A stretch of DNA of 44,115 nt. Source: JAGORM01 sp050255815 (GTDB lineage Bacteria; Patescibacteriota; Microgenomatia; Levybacterales; GWA1-39-11). The stretch covers positions 1 through 44,115 of the forward strand of contig JBLMVJ010000011.1 in the NCBI GenBank assembly GCA_050255815.1. Reading direction: 5' to 3'. Below are positions 8,331 to 15,665 of the stretch, in pieces (the first letter of the stretch is position 1; every line of letters begins with the position of its first letter). The notes under the pieces were generated by a model. The model worked only from the letters and a program-made list of their open reading frames with translations. It did no database searches and was not told where the DNA came from. Both the position numbers and the translations under genes were made by a program.

Positions 8331-8355
8331 GGTTAGACAGAAAGAATTAAGTAAT

Positions 8356-9243
8356 ATGGCATTAACAGCAATATTTGGAAAAAAAATAGACCAGACGCAA
8401 GCCTTTTTAGAGGACGGAAGACGTATTCCGCTTTCCTTAATTTCTGTCACAGGGAATGTAGTAACCCAAATTAAAGACACGGAAAAAGATACTTATTCAG
8501 CTCTTCAAATAGGTTTTGGGTCTAAGAAGAAAGCAAATAAGGCAACTGCAGGACATATAAAAAAAGCGGGACTTACAACAACACCCCGCTTTTTTCGTGA
8601 AATAAGAACTGATGACACTGCAGGTTTTGAGTTAGGCCAGGTATTGAATATTGAAGAAATTCTGGAACCGGGAGACATAATTAATGTAACGGGGACTTCT
8701 AAGGGAAAGGGTTACGCAGGAGTTGTTAAGAGACATCACTTTAAAGGTGGACCTAGAACTCACGGCCAGTCTGATAGAGAGCGTGCACCGGGATCATCAG
8801 GACAAACTACTACCCCGGGAAGAGTTTACAAAGGAAAAAGAATGTCAGGCAGAATGGGTGATGAACAAGTCACGGTACGGAATTTAACTGTAGTTGATAT
8901 TAAAGATGGCGTAGTTTATGTAAAAGGCCTGATTCCGGGTATAAAAGGTGCTTTGGTAGTAATTTCCAAAGTTGGAAAAGCTAAGAACTTTATGCCGTTG
9001 TTCTCAGTAAAGGTTGAAGAAGTAGAACCGGTAGTTGAGCAAGTTGAAGTAGAAGCTCTTCCGGAAGAACCGGAAGAAGCCGCAGAAACCCAGGAAGGCG
9101 TACAGGAGAATGAAACAGTAGAGCCGGCAGCGGCTGAGCCTGTTTCCACTGAAAGTTCCGGAGAGCCAAAGGAAGAAGCAAAAGCCGAAGAAGTAAAGAC
9201 CGAAGAAGTTAAAGAAGAGGAAACAAAGGAGGACAAGGCTTAA
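8356..9243 (+). CDS. rplC: 50S ribosomal protein L3 with long acidic C-terminal tail
   Basis: L3 (295 residues) is an early 50S assembly protein near the peptidyl transferase centre. Residues 1-219 are the normal L3 body (ALTAIFGKK start, KRHHFKGGPRTHGQSDRERAPGSSG loop split over 8749-8809, GRMG). Residues 220-295 form a Glu/Ala-rich, low-complexity acidic tail absent from usual L3 (about 205-215 residues). An in-frame ATG at 8299 exists, but it lies within the leader terminator, so 8356 is chosen to match the family start. It is the first gene of the superoperon and is followed by a family B hairpin. Confidence 0.96.
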   Translation: MALTAIFGKKIDQTQAFLEDGRRIPLSLISVTGNVVTQIKDTEKDTYSALQIGFGSKKKANKATAGHIKKAGLTTTPRFFREIRTDDTAGFELGQVLNIEEILEPGDIINVTGTSKGKGYAGVVKRHHFKGGPRTHGQSDRERAPGSSGQTTTPGRVYKGKRMSGRMGDEQVTVRNLTVVDIKDGVVYVKGLIPGIKGALVVISKVGKAKNFMPLFSVKVEEVEPVVEQVEVEALPEEPEEAAETQEGVQENETVEPAAAEPVSTESSGEPKEEAKAEEVKTEEVKEEETKEDKA

Positions 9244-9252
9244 TAAAAGAAG

Positions 9253-9329
9253 TGACCCTTCGCTACACGGCTATAATCGGGTAGCGCTCAGGGTGACAAA
9301 GTGAATTGATATATTTTATTCACTTTGTC
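9253..9329 (+). repeat. Family B intercistronic hairpin pair (rplC-rplD)
   Basis: First hairpin: ACCCT (9255-9259) with AGGGT (9290-9294) and CGCTAC (9261-9266) with GTAGCG (9281-9286). Second: GACAAAGTGAAT (9295-9306) with ATTCACTTTGTC (9318-9329), 12 perfect pairs. The outer CCCTTCG...CTCAGGGTGACA is like a palindrome that is widespread in bacterial intergenic regions. The start of rplD follows after 16 nt. The copy before rpmC keeps the pairing with an A-T to G-C change. Confidence 0.75.
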
Positions 9330-9345
9330 AAAAGCATATACACAT

Positions 9346-10131
9346 ATGGAAAAGAAAACAATAAAAAAGACGGTAGCAAAGAAGGCAGTATCTAAGGCTG
9401 TTACGGCAAAGACTGCAAAACCTGTTGTTAAAAAAGCAGCGGTAAAAGAGGTTGCAGCACCGGTAAAGGCTGTAAAAGCAGAAGCAAAAAATATTTCTGT
9501 TGAAGTTGTAGGGCTGGATGGGAATAAGGCAGGAACCATTACTCTTCCGGGCGAAATCTTTAACGCAAAAGTAAATCCGGTCCTTATGGCACAGGCTGTA
9601 AGAGTATACCTTGCTAACCAAAGAGTTGGGACCGCTTCTACTAAAACCAGGGGAGAAGTTTCCGGAACAACTAAAAAGATTTACAGGCAAAAAGGAACGG
9701 GAAGAGCAAGGCATGGAGCAGCAAAAGCACCTATTTTTGTAGGCGGAGGAATAAGTTTTGGGCCAAGACCCAGATCATTTTCCCTGGCAATGCCTAAAAA
9801 AATGAAAAGGTCTGCATTATTTTCTGCGCTCACTGCAAAATTGGCAGACAAAAAAGTATTGGTGGTAGATTTTGCAGCAGCAACAGGAAAAACAAAGGAA
9901 GTTGCAAAAGCCTTAAAAGCATTGAACTTAACAGACAAAAATGGAGATGCAAAGAATGTTCTCCTGGTGGTAAATAAAGAGCAAACTGCAGTAAAACGGT
10001 CAGCAAGAAATATTAAAGGAGTTGCAGTGCAGGCTTCCGGCAATATAAATGCATATGAAGTATTAAAAGGCAACACCGTAGTACTCATGAAGGAAAGTAT
10101 TGACGTTATTAAAGATACGTTTTTGACGTAA
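9346..10131 (+). CDS. rplD: 50S ribosomal protein L4 with basic N-terminal extension
   Basis: L4 (261 residues) lines the peptide exit tunnel. A Lys/Ala-rich extension (about residues 1-49) precedes the usual L4 fold, which includes the RQKGTGRARHGAAKAP loop that reaches into the tunnel wall. Standard L4 is about 205 residues. The ATG at 9346 is preferred to an upstream in-frame TTG at 9325, which lies inside the family B hairpin. In other bacteria L4 represses its own operon, which makes the rplC leader a plausible target. Confidence 0.96.
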   Translation: MEKKTIKKTVAKKAVSKAVTAKTAKPVVKKAAVKEVAAPVKAVKAEAKNISVEVVGLDGNKAGTITLPGEIFNAKVNPVLMAQAVRVYLANQRVGTASTKTRGEVSGTTKKIYRQKGTGRARHGAAKAPIFVGGGISFGPRPRSFSLAMPKKMKRSALFSALTAKLADKKVLVVDFAAATGKTKEVAKALKALNLTDKNGDAKNVLLVVNKEQTAVKRSARNIKGVAVQASGNINAYEVLKGNTVVLMKESIDVIKDTFLT

Positions 10132-10134
10132 AAT

Positions 10135-10192
10135 ATACCGTTAACTCTTGGCGCGCTCGGGAACCACCTCGCTTGCCAGAGACTCCCGGTAT
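10135..10192 (+). repeat. Family A structured element, copy 1 (rplD-rplW)
   Basis: Basal stem ATACCG (10135-10140) with CGGTAT (10187-10192); internal loop TTAA / ACTCC; middle stem CTCT-T-GGC (10145-10152) with GCC-AGAG (10175-10181); small apical stem. It begins 3 nt after the rplD stop. The sequence from 10135 to the rplW ATG is nearly identical to copy 2. Confidence 0.8.
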
Positions 10193-10231
10193 TTTTCTCG
10201 CTCAAGGATTTGATTAGAAGGAGCTCGAAAA
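10193..10231 (+). promoter_or_regulatory. Ribosome binding site of rplW within a possible hairpin
   Basis: Shine-Dalgarno AAGGAG (10218-10223) lies 8 nt before the ATG. TTTC and GCTC (10194-10203) can pair with GAGC and GAAA (10221-10230), hiding part of the site. The same arrangement recurs before rpsC. Confidence 0.5.
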
Positions 10232-10615
10232 ATGAAACAAGTATTAATTAAGCCACATATTACAGAAGTGTCTATGAAAGACGCAGGTAAAGGAGTGTTT
10301 ACCTTTTTGGTATTGCCATCTGCTACAAAAATAGAAGTAAAAGAGGCAGTCGGGAAAATGTTTAACGTTGATGTTACCGGCGTTTCAACGGTAAGCATTA
10401 GCCGTTCTAAAGTACTTAACACCAAGTTTGGTAGAAAAAAGACTGAACGGGATATTAAAAAAGCACGGGTAACATTGAAAAAAGGACAGACTATTCCGGC
10501 TTTTGAAATAAAGGAAGAAAAAGAAGAAAAACCAAAAGCTGAAAAGAAAACAGAGAAGAAAGAAATGAAGGAAAAGAAGGCGAAGAAAGAAGTAAAGGAA
10601 ACAAAGGGTAAATAA
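10232..10615 (+). CDS. rplW: 50S ribosomal protein L23 with charged C-terminal tail
   Basis: L23 (127 residues) sits at the exit of the peptide tunnel, where trigger factor and SRP dock. The core (about 1-93) has the typical ITEVSM...GVFTFLV...VSTVSISRSK and GRKKTERDIKKARVTL pattern. The last 34 residues are a Lys/Glu-rich tail. Strong Shine-Dalgarno AAGGAG. It is preceded by family A copy 1. Confidence 0.95.
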   Translation: MKQVLIKPHITEVSMKDAGKGVFTFLVLPSATKIEVKEAVGKMFNVDVTGVSTVSISRSKVLNTKFGRKKTERDIKKARVTLKKGQTIPAFEIKEEKEEKPKAEKKTEKKEMKEKKAKKEVKETKGK

Positions 10616-10618
10616 TCT

Positions 10619-11365
10619 ATGGCAAAGCTAAAACATATTTTAAAAAAGAACTCCGGACGTGACTCATCCGGCCAGGTTATGGTGAGGCACCAGGGCGGCA
10701 GACACAAGAGATTTTATAGAGTGGTTGACTTTAAGCGCGATAAAAGAGGTATTGAGGCAGAGGTTTTGGGAATAGAGTATGATCCAAATAGGTCTGCAGA
10801 TTTAGCACTTTTACAGTACAAAGATGGAGAAAAAAGGTACATTTTAAGGCCAGTTGGATTAGACGTTGGGAAGAAAATTATGGCTGATTCAGGAGCAGAT
10901 TTACAGCCTGGAAATGCTCTTCCTCTGATGGAAATCCCGGTTGGTACCTTCATTCATAATATTGAACTAACTACTGGACGCGGTGGTCAGATAGCAAGAT
11001 CAGCCGGAGACCAGGCAGTGATCACGGCACGTGAAAATACCTATGTCCATGTTAAAATGCCTTCAGGAGAGGTTAGGAAGATTTTAGGTAAGAATTATGC
11101 TACAATCGGCCAGGTAGGAAATGTTGATTGGAAAGATAGAGTCCTTGGGAAAGCAGGACGCTCAATCCACTTAGGAATTAGGCCTTCAGTTCGCGGAGTA
11201 GCAATGAATCCAAGATCTCACCCTCATGGAGGAGGAGAAGGTCGTTCCGGAATTGGTATGAACAGCCCTAAAACATATGCAGGAAGAAAAGCTGTCGGGA
11301 AAACCAGGAGGCCAAAAAAATATAGCAACAAATTTATTGTAAGCAGGAGGAAGAAAAGTAAATAG
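10619..11365 (+). CDS. rplB: 50S ribosomal protein L2 (shortened)
   Basis: L2 (248 residues; usual length about 275) is a primary 23S binder needed for subunit joining and peptidyl transfer. The conserved GGRHKRFYR, GRGGQIARSAG and HPHGGGEGR motifs (the last with the key His) are present. The N-terminal 25 residues or so of typical L2 are missing, giving a compact form. It starts 3 nt after the rplW stop. Confidence 0.97.
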   Translation: MAKLKHILKKNSGRDSSGQVMVRHQGGRHKRFYRVVDFKRDKRGIEAEVLGIEYDPNRSADLALLQYKDGEKRYILRPVGLDVGKKIMADSGADLQPGNALPLMEIPVGTFIHNIELTTGRGGQIARSAGDQAVITARENTYVHVKMPSGEVRKILGKNYATIGQVGNVDWKDRVLGKAGRSIHLGIRPSVRGVAMNPRSHPHGGGEGRSGIGMNSPKTYAGRKAVGKTRRPKKYSNKFIVSRRKKSK

Positions 11366-11378
11366 GAGAAAGTAATCT

Positions 11379-11663
11379 ATGTCAAGAAGTTTAAAAAAAG
11401 GACCATATATAGACGAAAAATTGATGAAGAAAGTAGTTGCCCAAAAAGCAAAATCTTCTTCTGATCCTATAAAAACCTGGGCAAGGGCATCTCAAATTCC
11501 CCCGGAATTTGTGGGCCATACGTTTTTAGTCCATCAGGGAAAGCATTTTGTTACCGTAAAAGTAACAGAAGCTATGGTAGGACACAGATTGGGTGAATTT
11601 GCTCCTTCCAGGATCTTTAAAGGCCATGGAAGAATTGTTGCAAGAGAAGTAAGTAAGACCTAG
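11379..11663 (+). CDS. rpsS: 30S ribosomal protein S19
   Basis: S19 (94 residues) is a 30S head protein. MSRSLKKGPYIDEKL, WARASQIPPEFVGHTFLVHQGK and HRLGEFAPSR are diagnostic. Shine-Dalgarno TAGGAG lies upstream. Followed by a family B hairpin pair. Confidence 0.97.
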   Translation: MSRSLKKGPYIDEKLMKKVVAQKAKSSSDPIKTWARASQIPPEFVGHTFLVHQGKHFVTVKVTEAMVGHRLGEFAPSRIFKGHGRIVAREVSKT

Positions 11664-11673
11664 TAAGAAGTAG

Positions 11674-11727
11674 TCCTGTGAGTACACAGGATGACAGAAT
11701 GCATGTAAAGATTGTATGCATTCTGTC
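11674..11727 (+). repeat. Family B intercistronic hairpin pair (rpsS-rplV)
   Basis: TCCTGTG (11674-11680) pairs with CACAGGA (11685-11691) around AGTA; then GACAGAATGCAT (11693-11704) pairs perfectly with ATGCATTCTGTC (11716-11727). The second hairpin starts with the same GACA and ends with TGTCAAA as in the rplC-rplD copy, but the inner stem sequence differs while staying paired. Confidence 0.75.
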
Positions 11728-11737
11728 AAAGTAAAAA

Positions 11738-12184
11738 ATGAAAACATTTGTAGCAGAATCAAAGAACGTTAAGGTATCACCTCGGAAAATGAGGTTGGTA
11801 GTTGATGGTATTAAAATGCTTCCGGTTGAAAGGGCGGTTGCAGCACTGACCGTTGCAAATAAACGCGCAGCAGGACCTATTAAAAAGGTTTTGGAAAGCG
11901 CTATAGCAAATGCAGTGCATAATGGAAAGGTAGAGAAAAAAGATTTATTTATTTCGCAAATGTTTGTGAATGAAGGCATTGCGTATAAAAGATATCACTT
12001 TGCAGCACGGGGAAGAATCAGGCCTTATAAAAAGAGGACAAGCCACGTAAAAGTGATTTTAGGGGCAAAAGATGCAGTCTTACCGGTAAAGGCAGAAGCA
12101 AAAGTAGCTGAAAAAAAGGTTGAGAAAGAAGTTATGAAGAAAGAAACTATAAAAAAAGGAAAGGAGGCAACTTCTAAAAAGTAG
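11738..12184 (+). CDS. rplV: 50S ribosomal protein L22 with charged C-terminal tail
   Basis: L22 (148 residues) lines the exit tunnel with its beta hairpin. The core VSPRKMRLVVDGI and AARGRIRPYKKRTSHVKVIL are typical. About 35 extra Lys/Glu/Ala residues follow the core. It starts 10 nt after a family B hairpin and is followed by family A copy 2. Confidence 0.95.
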   Translation: MKTFVAESKNVKVSPRKMRLVVDGIKMLPVERAVAALTVANKRAAGPIKKVLESAIANAVHNGKVEKKDLFISQMFVNEGIAYKRYHFAARGRIRPYKKRTSHVKVILGAKDAVLPVKAEAKVAEKKVEKEVMKKETIKKGKEATSKK

Positions 12185-12190
12185 AAAATT

Positions 12191-12248
12191 ATACCGTTAA
12201 CTCTTGGCGCGCTCGCAGACCTGCTCGCTTGCCAGAGACTCCCGGTAT
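12191..12248 (+). repeat. Family A structured element, copy 2 (rplV-rpsC)
   Basis: Same fold as copy 1: ATACCG (12191-12196) with CGGTAT (12243-12248) and the CTCT-T-GGC / GCC-AGAG middle stem. The apical stem is GCA/TGC instead of GG/CC, including a G-C to C-G swap. It starts 6 nt after the rplV stop. From 12191 to the rpsC ATG it is 97 nt long, the same as copy 1, with only six differences. Confidence 0.8.
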
Positions 12249-12287
12249 TTTTCTCGCTCAAGGACTTGATTAGAAGGAGCTCGAAAA

Positions 12288-12932
12288 ATGGGACAAAAAG
12301 TTAATCCAATAGCATTACGGTTAGGCGGACATCATGAATTCAAAAGCATTGGGTATTATTCTAAGAAAATGTACTCTAAAGTAGCTTTGCAGGATATTAA
12401 AATCCGTGAGTTGTTATACAAAAAGCTAAAACAGGCAGGTGTAGGGGATATTATTATAGAGCATTCTGTTAGCACTATCAGGATTACAATTTATGTAGTG
12501 CGTCCCGGAATTGTTATTGGACGCGGAGGAAGTGGACTTGAAGATATTAAAAAATTGGTTTTGGGATTGTTGTATGTAGGGAAAACCCAGAAAAATCAGC
12601 CCAGGGTTGAACTGAAAGTAGAACCTATTAAAGACCCAAATCTTTCAGCATATCTGGTAGCAACAAATATTTCTGACCAGCTCATAAGACGTATGCCTTT
12701 TAGAAAGATTATGAAACAGTCAATTGAAAAAGTGATGGGGAGCGGTGCAAAGGGTGTTAGAATTATACTTTCCGGAAGAATTAACGGAGCAGAAATTGGA
12801 AGAAGAGAGCGTTTGCAGGTTGGAAAAGTTTCCCTTTCAACTATTAGAGAAAATATTGACTATGCAAGCGTTCCTGCGCTTACCAAGAGCGGATATATAG
12901 GAGTAAAAGTTTGGATTGATAAAGGAGAGTAA
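12288..12932 (+). CDS. rpsC: 30S ribosomal protein S3
   Basis: S3 (214 residues) forms part of the mRNA entry channel and has a KH domain (RPGIVIGRGGSGLEDIKK, about 73-90). MGQKVNPIALRLG is the standard start. C-terminal GRINGAEIGRRE and GYIGVKVWI are typical. Its ribosome binding region (AAGGAG) repeats that of rplW almost exactly. Confidence 0.97.
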   Translation: MGQKVNPIALRLGGHHEFKSIGYYSKKMYSKVALQDIKIRELLYKKLKQAGVGDIIIEHSVSTIRITIYVVRPGIVIGRGGSGLEDIKKLVLGLLYVGKTQKNQPRVELKVEPIKDPNLSAYLVATNISDQLIRRMPFRKIMKQSIEKVMGSGAKGVRIILSGRINGAEIGRRERLQVGKVSLSTIRENIDYASVPALTKSGYIGVKVWIDKGE

Positions 12933-12973
12933 GCCGAAAAGATAAAATTTTAAATTTAATATTTAATTTAACT

Positions 12974-13384
12974 ATGTTAACGCCAAGAAGAACAAAATAT
13001 AGAAAACAATTCAGGCCTAAAACAAAAGAGGCGCCGGCGCGTGCTGGGAACTACGTTTCTTTTGGAGAATTTGGTCTGAAGGCTATGGCTTCCGGCAATA
13101 TCTCAAGCCGGCAGATTGAAGCGGGAAGAAAAGCTATGACTCACTTTACAAAAAGAGGCGGAAGAATTTGGATTAGAATTTTCCCGGATAGACCTATCAC
13201 TAAAAAACCGCCGGAGACCCGTATGGGTGGGGGAAAAGGAGATCTGCAAGGATATGTAGCACCTGTTCAGACAGGAAGAGTCTTGTTTGAAATGGGTGGA
13301 GTACCGGAAGAGATAGCAAAAGAAGCAATGAGATTGGCAGCACAAAAGCTTCCGGTGAAGTGTAGATTTGTAAGTAGGAGGTAA
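12974..13384 (+). CDS. rplP: 50S ribosomal protein L16
   Basis: L16 (136 residues) contacts tRNA near the peptidyl transferase centre. MLTPRRTKYRKQFRPK, ISSRQIEAGRKAMTHFTKRGG and PETRMGGGKG are diagnostic. The gap before it (12933-12973) is an A+T-rich run of the ATTTAA type. Followed by a family B hairpin pair. Confidence 0.97.
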   Translation: MLTPRRTKYRKQFRPKTKEAPARAGNYVSFGEFGLKAMASGNISSRQIEAGRKAMTHFTKRGGRIWIRIFPDRPITKKPPETRMGGGKGDLQGYVAPVQTGRVLFEMGGVPEEIAKEAMRLAAQKLPVKCRFVSRR

Positions 13385-13394
13385 AGTATAGAGG

Positions 13395-13471
13395 TTACCC
13401 TTCGCTACACGGCTATAATCAGGTAGCGCTCAGGGTGACAGAGTGAATTGAGAAATTTTATTCACTCTGTC
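13395..13471 (+). repeat. Family B intercistronic hairpin pair (rplP-rpmC)
   Basis: ACCCT (13397-13401) with AGGGT (13432-13436), CGCTAC (13403-13408) with GTAGCG (13423-13428), then GACAGAGTGAAT (13437-13448) with ATTCACTCTGTC (13460-13471). Very close to the rplC-rplD copy; the A-T pair in the second stem is replaced by G-C on both sides. The tail AAAAGCACGTACGCTA recurs in shortened form before map. Confidence 0.75.
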
Positions 13472-13507
13472 AAAAGCACGTACGCTATAAATAAAGGAAA
13501 TTAAAAA

Positions 13508-13717
13508 ATGAAAAAGAAACAGTTGGAAGAATTAAAAGCAAAGGGCGTAGATGAATTAATGAAGCTTGCCCATGGGATGAAGCGTGATATTCAATCTGGG
13601 GCTATGGATATGAAATTGGGAAAGATTAAGAATCTAAATGAAGTGAGAACTAAAAAGAAAGAAAGAGCAAAGGTTTTGACTATTCTTCATGCAAAAATGA
13701 AGGGAGGAAATGCTTAG
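13508..13717 (+). CDS. rpmC: 50S ribosomal protein L29
   Basis: L29 (69 residues) is a small two-helix protein near the tunnel exit. The LEELKAKGVDELMKLAHGMKRD and KIKNLNEVRTKKKERAKVLTIL helices fit the family. A Shine-Dalgarno AAAGGA precedes the ATG. Confidence 0.92.
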   Translation: MKKKQLEELKAKGVDELMKLAHGMKRDIQSGAMDMKLGKIKNLNEVRTKKKERAKVLTILHAKMKGGNA

Positions 13718-13718
13718 T

Positions 13719-13985
13719 ATGAAAAAAACATTTTTAGGTAAAGTAGTTTCTGCAAAAATGATGAACACGGTGATAGTGGCAATTGAACGGAAAGTGCCTC
13801 ATCCCCGTTATGGAAAGCTCATCAAGAAAACAAAAAGAATCTTTGCAGATATGAATAATCTTGAGGTAAAGTTGGGAAATATGGTTGAAATTGAAGAAAC
13901 AAAGCCTATGAGTAAGGGGAAAAATTTTAAAGTTGTAAAAGTTATCGAAGAAAAGGAAGGAGTAAAAGCTTCTAAAAAGGCTTAA
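13719..13985 (+). CDS. rpsQ: 30S ribosomal protein S17
   Basis: S17 (88 residues) is a primary 16S binder. KTFLGKVVSAKMMNTVIVAIERKVPHPRYGK is the OB-fold core (13722-13814). An ATG at 13710 is in frame and overlaps rpmC, but its spacing to the GGAGG at the end of rpmC is only 2 nt; the ATG at 13719 fits the family start better. Confidence 0.93.
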   Translation: MKKTFLGKVVSAKMMNTVIVAIERKVPHPRYGKLIKKTKRIFADMNNLEVKLGNMVEIEETKPMSKGKNFKVVKVIEEKEGVKASKKA

Positions 13986-13990
13986 TTATT

Positions 13991-14365
13991 ATGGTTCAAC
14001 ATAGGTCAAAATTGGTAGTAGCAGATAATTCAGGGGCAAAAGATTTGATGGTCATCCATATTTACGGAGGGTCCAAGAGAAAATTTGGCTACATAGGCCA
14101 GATACTGGGGTGCGTAGTAAAAAAATCACTTCCTAACACTCAATTTAAAAAGGGAGACAGGGTTAAAGTTGTATTAGTTAGGTCAAGGAAGGAATTTAGA
14201 AGGTCAGACGGAACATATATTAGATTTTCTGAAAATGCAGGTGTTATTTTGGAGAATGAGAAAACAAAGAATCCATTAGGTACACGTATCTTTGGTCCTA
14301 TTGCAAGGGAAATTAAAGAAGAAGGCTTTGCAAAGATAGCATCATTAGCAAATCACGTAGTGTAG
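13991..14365 (+). CDS. rplN: 50S ribosomal protein L14
   Basis: L14 (124 residues) lies at the subunit interface. VVADNSGAKDLMVIHIYGG and the C-terminal GTRIFGPIAREI are standard. It starts 5 nt after the rpsQ stop. Confidence 0.97.
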   Translation: MVQHRSKLVVADNSGAKDLMVIHIYGGSKRKFGYIGQILGCVVKKSLPNTQFKKGDRVKVVLVRSRKEFRRSDGTYIRFSENAGVILENEKTKNPLGTRIFGPIAREIKEEGFAKIASLANHVV

Positions 14366-14388
14366 AGTTATTTAAAGGAATTAAAAGT

Positions 14389-14706
14389 ATGCAGACATTA
14401 AAAATACATAAGGGAGATACGGTTATTGTTACTTCCGGAAAAGATAAGGGTAAGAAAGAGACCGTAGAAAAGGTGTTGGGGTCAGCACAAAAGGTGTTAG
14501 TTATTGGAGTAAACCAGTATAAGAGACATGTGAAGAAAAACCCTTACACCGGGCAGGGTAGTGAAATTGTAACTATTACAAAACCGCTTCCGGTAGCAAA
14601 CGTTGCATTAATTTGTCCAAAATGCAAAAAGCAGACCAGGGTAGGTTACAAGATTGAGAAAGACAGAAAGATAAGAATTTGTAGGAAGTGTAAGAAGGAG
14701 ATATAA
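14389..14706 (+). CDS. rplX: 50S ribosomal protein L24 with a zinc-ribbon-like end
   Basis: L24 (105 residues) starts 50S assembly. The N-terminal KOW motif (KGDTVIVTSGKDKGKK) is clear, and the end has CPKC (76-79) and CRKC (98-101), a possible zinc site found in a subset of bacterial L24. The stop is followed at once by the rpmJ start. Confidence 0.95.
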   Translation: MQTLKIHKGDTVIVTSGKDKGKKETVEKVLGSAQKVLVIGVNQYKRHVKKNPYTGQGSEIVTITKPLPVANVALICPKCKKQTRVGYKIEKDRKIRICRKCKKEI

Positions 14707-14820
14707 ATGAAAGTACAGGCATCAATAAAAAAAAGGTGTAAAAAGTGCAAAGTTATTAAAAGAAAGGGAGTCTTGTTTATTATTTGTGAAATACCAAAGC
14801 ATAAACAGCGCCAGGGCTAA
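14707..14820 (+). CDS. rpmJ: 50S ribosomal protein L36 (relocated)
   Basis: A 37-residue protein: MKVQASIKKRCKKCKVI, then KRKGVLFIICEIPKHKQRQG, the classic L36 zinc-binding pattern (CKKC...C...H). Its ATG directly follows the rplX stop. In most bacteria rpmJ lies between infA and rpsM; here those genes are only 12 nt apart and L36 sits between rplX and rplE. The last codons form half of a hairpin (CAGGGC/GCCCTG). Confidence 0.93.
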   Translation: MKVQASIKKRCKKCKVIKRKGVLFIICEIPKHKQRQG

Positions 14821-14853
14821 AGCCCTGTTTGTGCCCGGAACTTCGTTCCGGTC
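14811..14853 (+). repeat. Two small hairpins after rpmJ
   Basis: CAGGGCT (14811-14817) pairs with AGCCCTG across the rpmJ stop codon, and CCGGAA with TTCCGG (about 14835-14851) closes on CTTCG. They may stop reading of rpmJ or stabilise the RNA between rpmJ and rplE. No long T-run follows. Confidence 0.45.
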
Positions 14854-14893
14854 TTAAGCAGACGGTAATTAGATATATTTAAAGGAAATTTTT

Positions 14894-15448
14894 ATGAATT
14901 ATAAAGTTACATTTGAAAAGGAGATAGCGCCTGAAGTTCAAAAAGAACTTGGTCTTAAGAATGTCATGGCTGTCCCACGGCTGAAAAAGATCGTCGTAAA
15001 TGCTTCAACCAGAGATTTTCTTTCTGATAAAAAGAATCTGGAAAAAGCAGCAGAGGATTTGGGGACCATTACCGGACAGAAGCCAAAGATAGCAAAAGCA
15101 AAGGTTTCTATTGCAACCTTTAAGCTAAGGGAAGGCGACCAGATTGGGTTAGTAGTAACTTTAAGAGGCAACAGAATGTATGATTTTTATGAAAAACTTG
15201 TTAAAATAGTCTTTCCGCGCGTGAGGGACTTCTCAGGAGTTTCCGAAAAATGGTTTGACCATCATGGAAACCTAACTATTGGGTTTGCAGAAAATACTGT
15301 TTTTCCTGAAATTGATCCGGGAAAGGTAGATAAGATTAGGTCTTTGCAGGTAGTAATAGTAACAAACGCCGGTAATGACCAGGCGGCAAAGGTATTGCTC
15401 ACTAAAATGGGAATGCCTTTTAAGAAAGGGGGAGCTACCGGAAAATAG
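14894..15448 (+). CDS. rplE: 50S ribosomal protein L5
   Basis: L5 (184 residues) binds 5S rRNA and contacts P-site tRNA. KIVVNASTRDF, LRGNRMYDFYEKLV and PRVRDFSGVS are diagnostic. Shine-Dalgarno AAAGGA lies upstream. Followed by the remnant of a family A element. Confidence 0.97.
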   Translation: MNYKVTFEKEIAPEVQKELGLKNVMAVPRLKKIVVNASTRDFLSDKKNLEKAAEDLGTITGQKPKIAKAKVSIATFKLREGDQIGLVVTLRGNRMYDFYEKLVKIVFPRVRDFSGVSEKWFDHHGNLTIGFAENTVFPEIDPGKVDKIRSLQVVIVTNAGNDQAAKVLLTKMGMPFKKGGATGK

Positions 15449-15454
15449 AACTTT

Positions 15455-15469
15455 ATACCGTTAACTCTT
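15455..15469 (+). repeat. Family A remnant, copy 3 (rplE-rpsN)
   Basis: ATACCGTTAACTCTT is identical to the 5' arm of copies 1, 2 and 7, but the rest of the element is missing and the rpsN ATG follows after 6 nt. It lies 6 nt after the rplE stop, the usual place for family A. Confidence 0.6.
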
Positions 15470-15475
15470 TGATAT

Positions 15476-15661
15476 ATGGCTAAAAAATCTAACATTGTAA
15501 AATTTGAACATGAACAAAAGTTTAAAACTCGTAATGTTAACCGTTGTGCATTGTGCGGTAGGTCCAGAGGATATCTGAGAAGATTTGATATGTGCAGGAT
15601 CTGTTTTAGAGAACGGGCTTTGAAAGGAGAGTTGCCGGGCGTCAAGAAGGCAAGCTGGTAA
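15476..15661 (+). CDS. rpsN: 30S ribosomal protein S14, zinc type
   Basis: S14 (61 residues) of the short zinc-binding type, with CALC and CRIC zinc ligands and GYLRRFDMCRICFRE in the second half. It belongs to the 30S head. The start lies only 27 nt after the rplE stop, and no Shine-Dalgarno is visible. Confidence 0.97.
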   Translation: MAKKSNIVKFEHEQKFKTRNVNRCALCGRSRGYLRRFDMCRICFRERALKGELPGVKKASW

Positions 15662-15665
15662 AATT

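Noticed and set aside
8299..8355. Upstream in-frame ATG giving L3 19 extra residues
   Set aside because: The codons lie in the terminator hairpin of the leader and do not fit the family start; 8356 matches normal L3.
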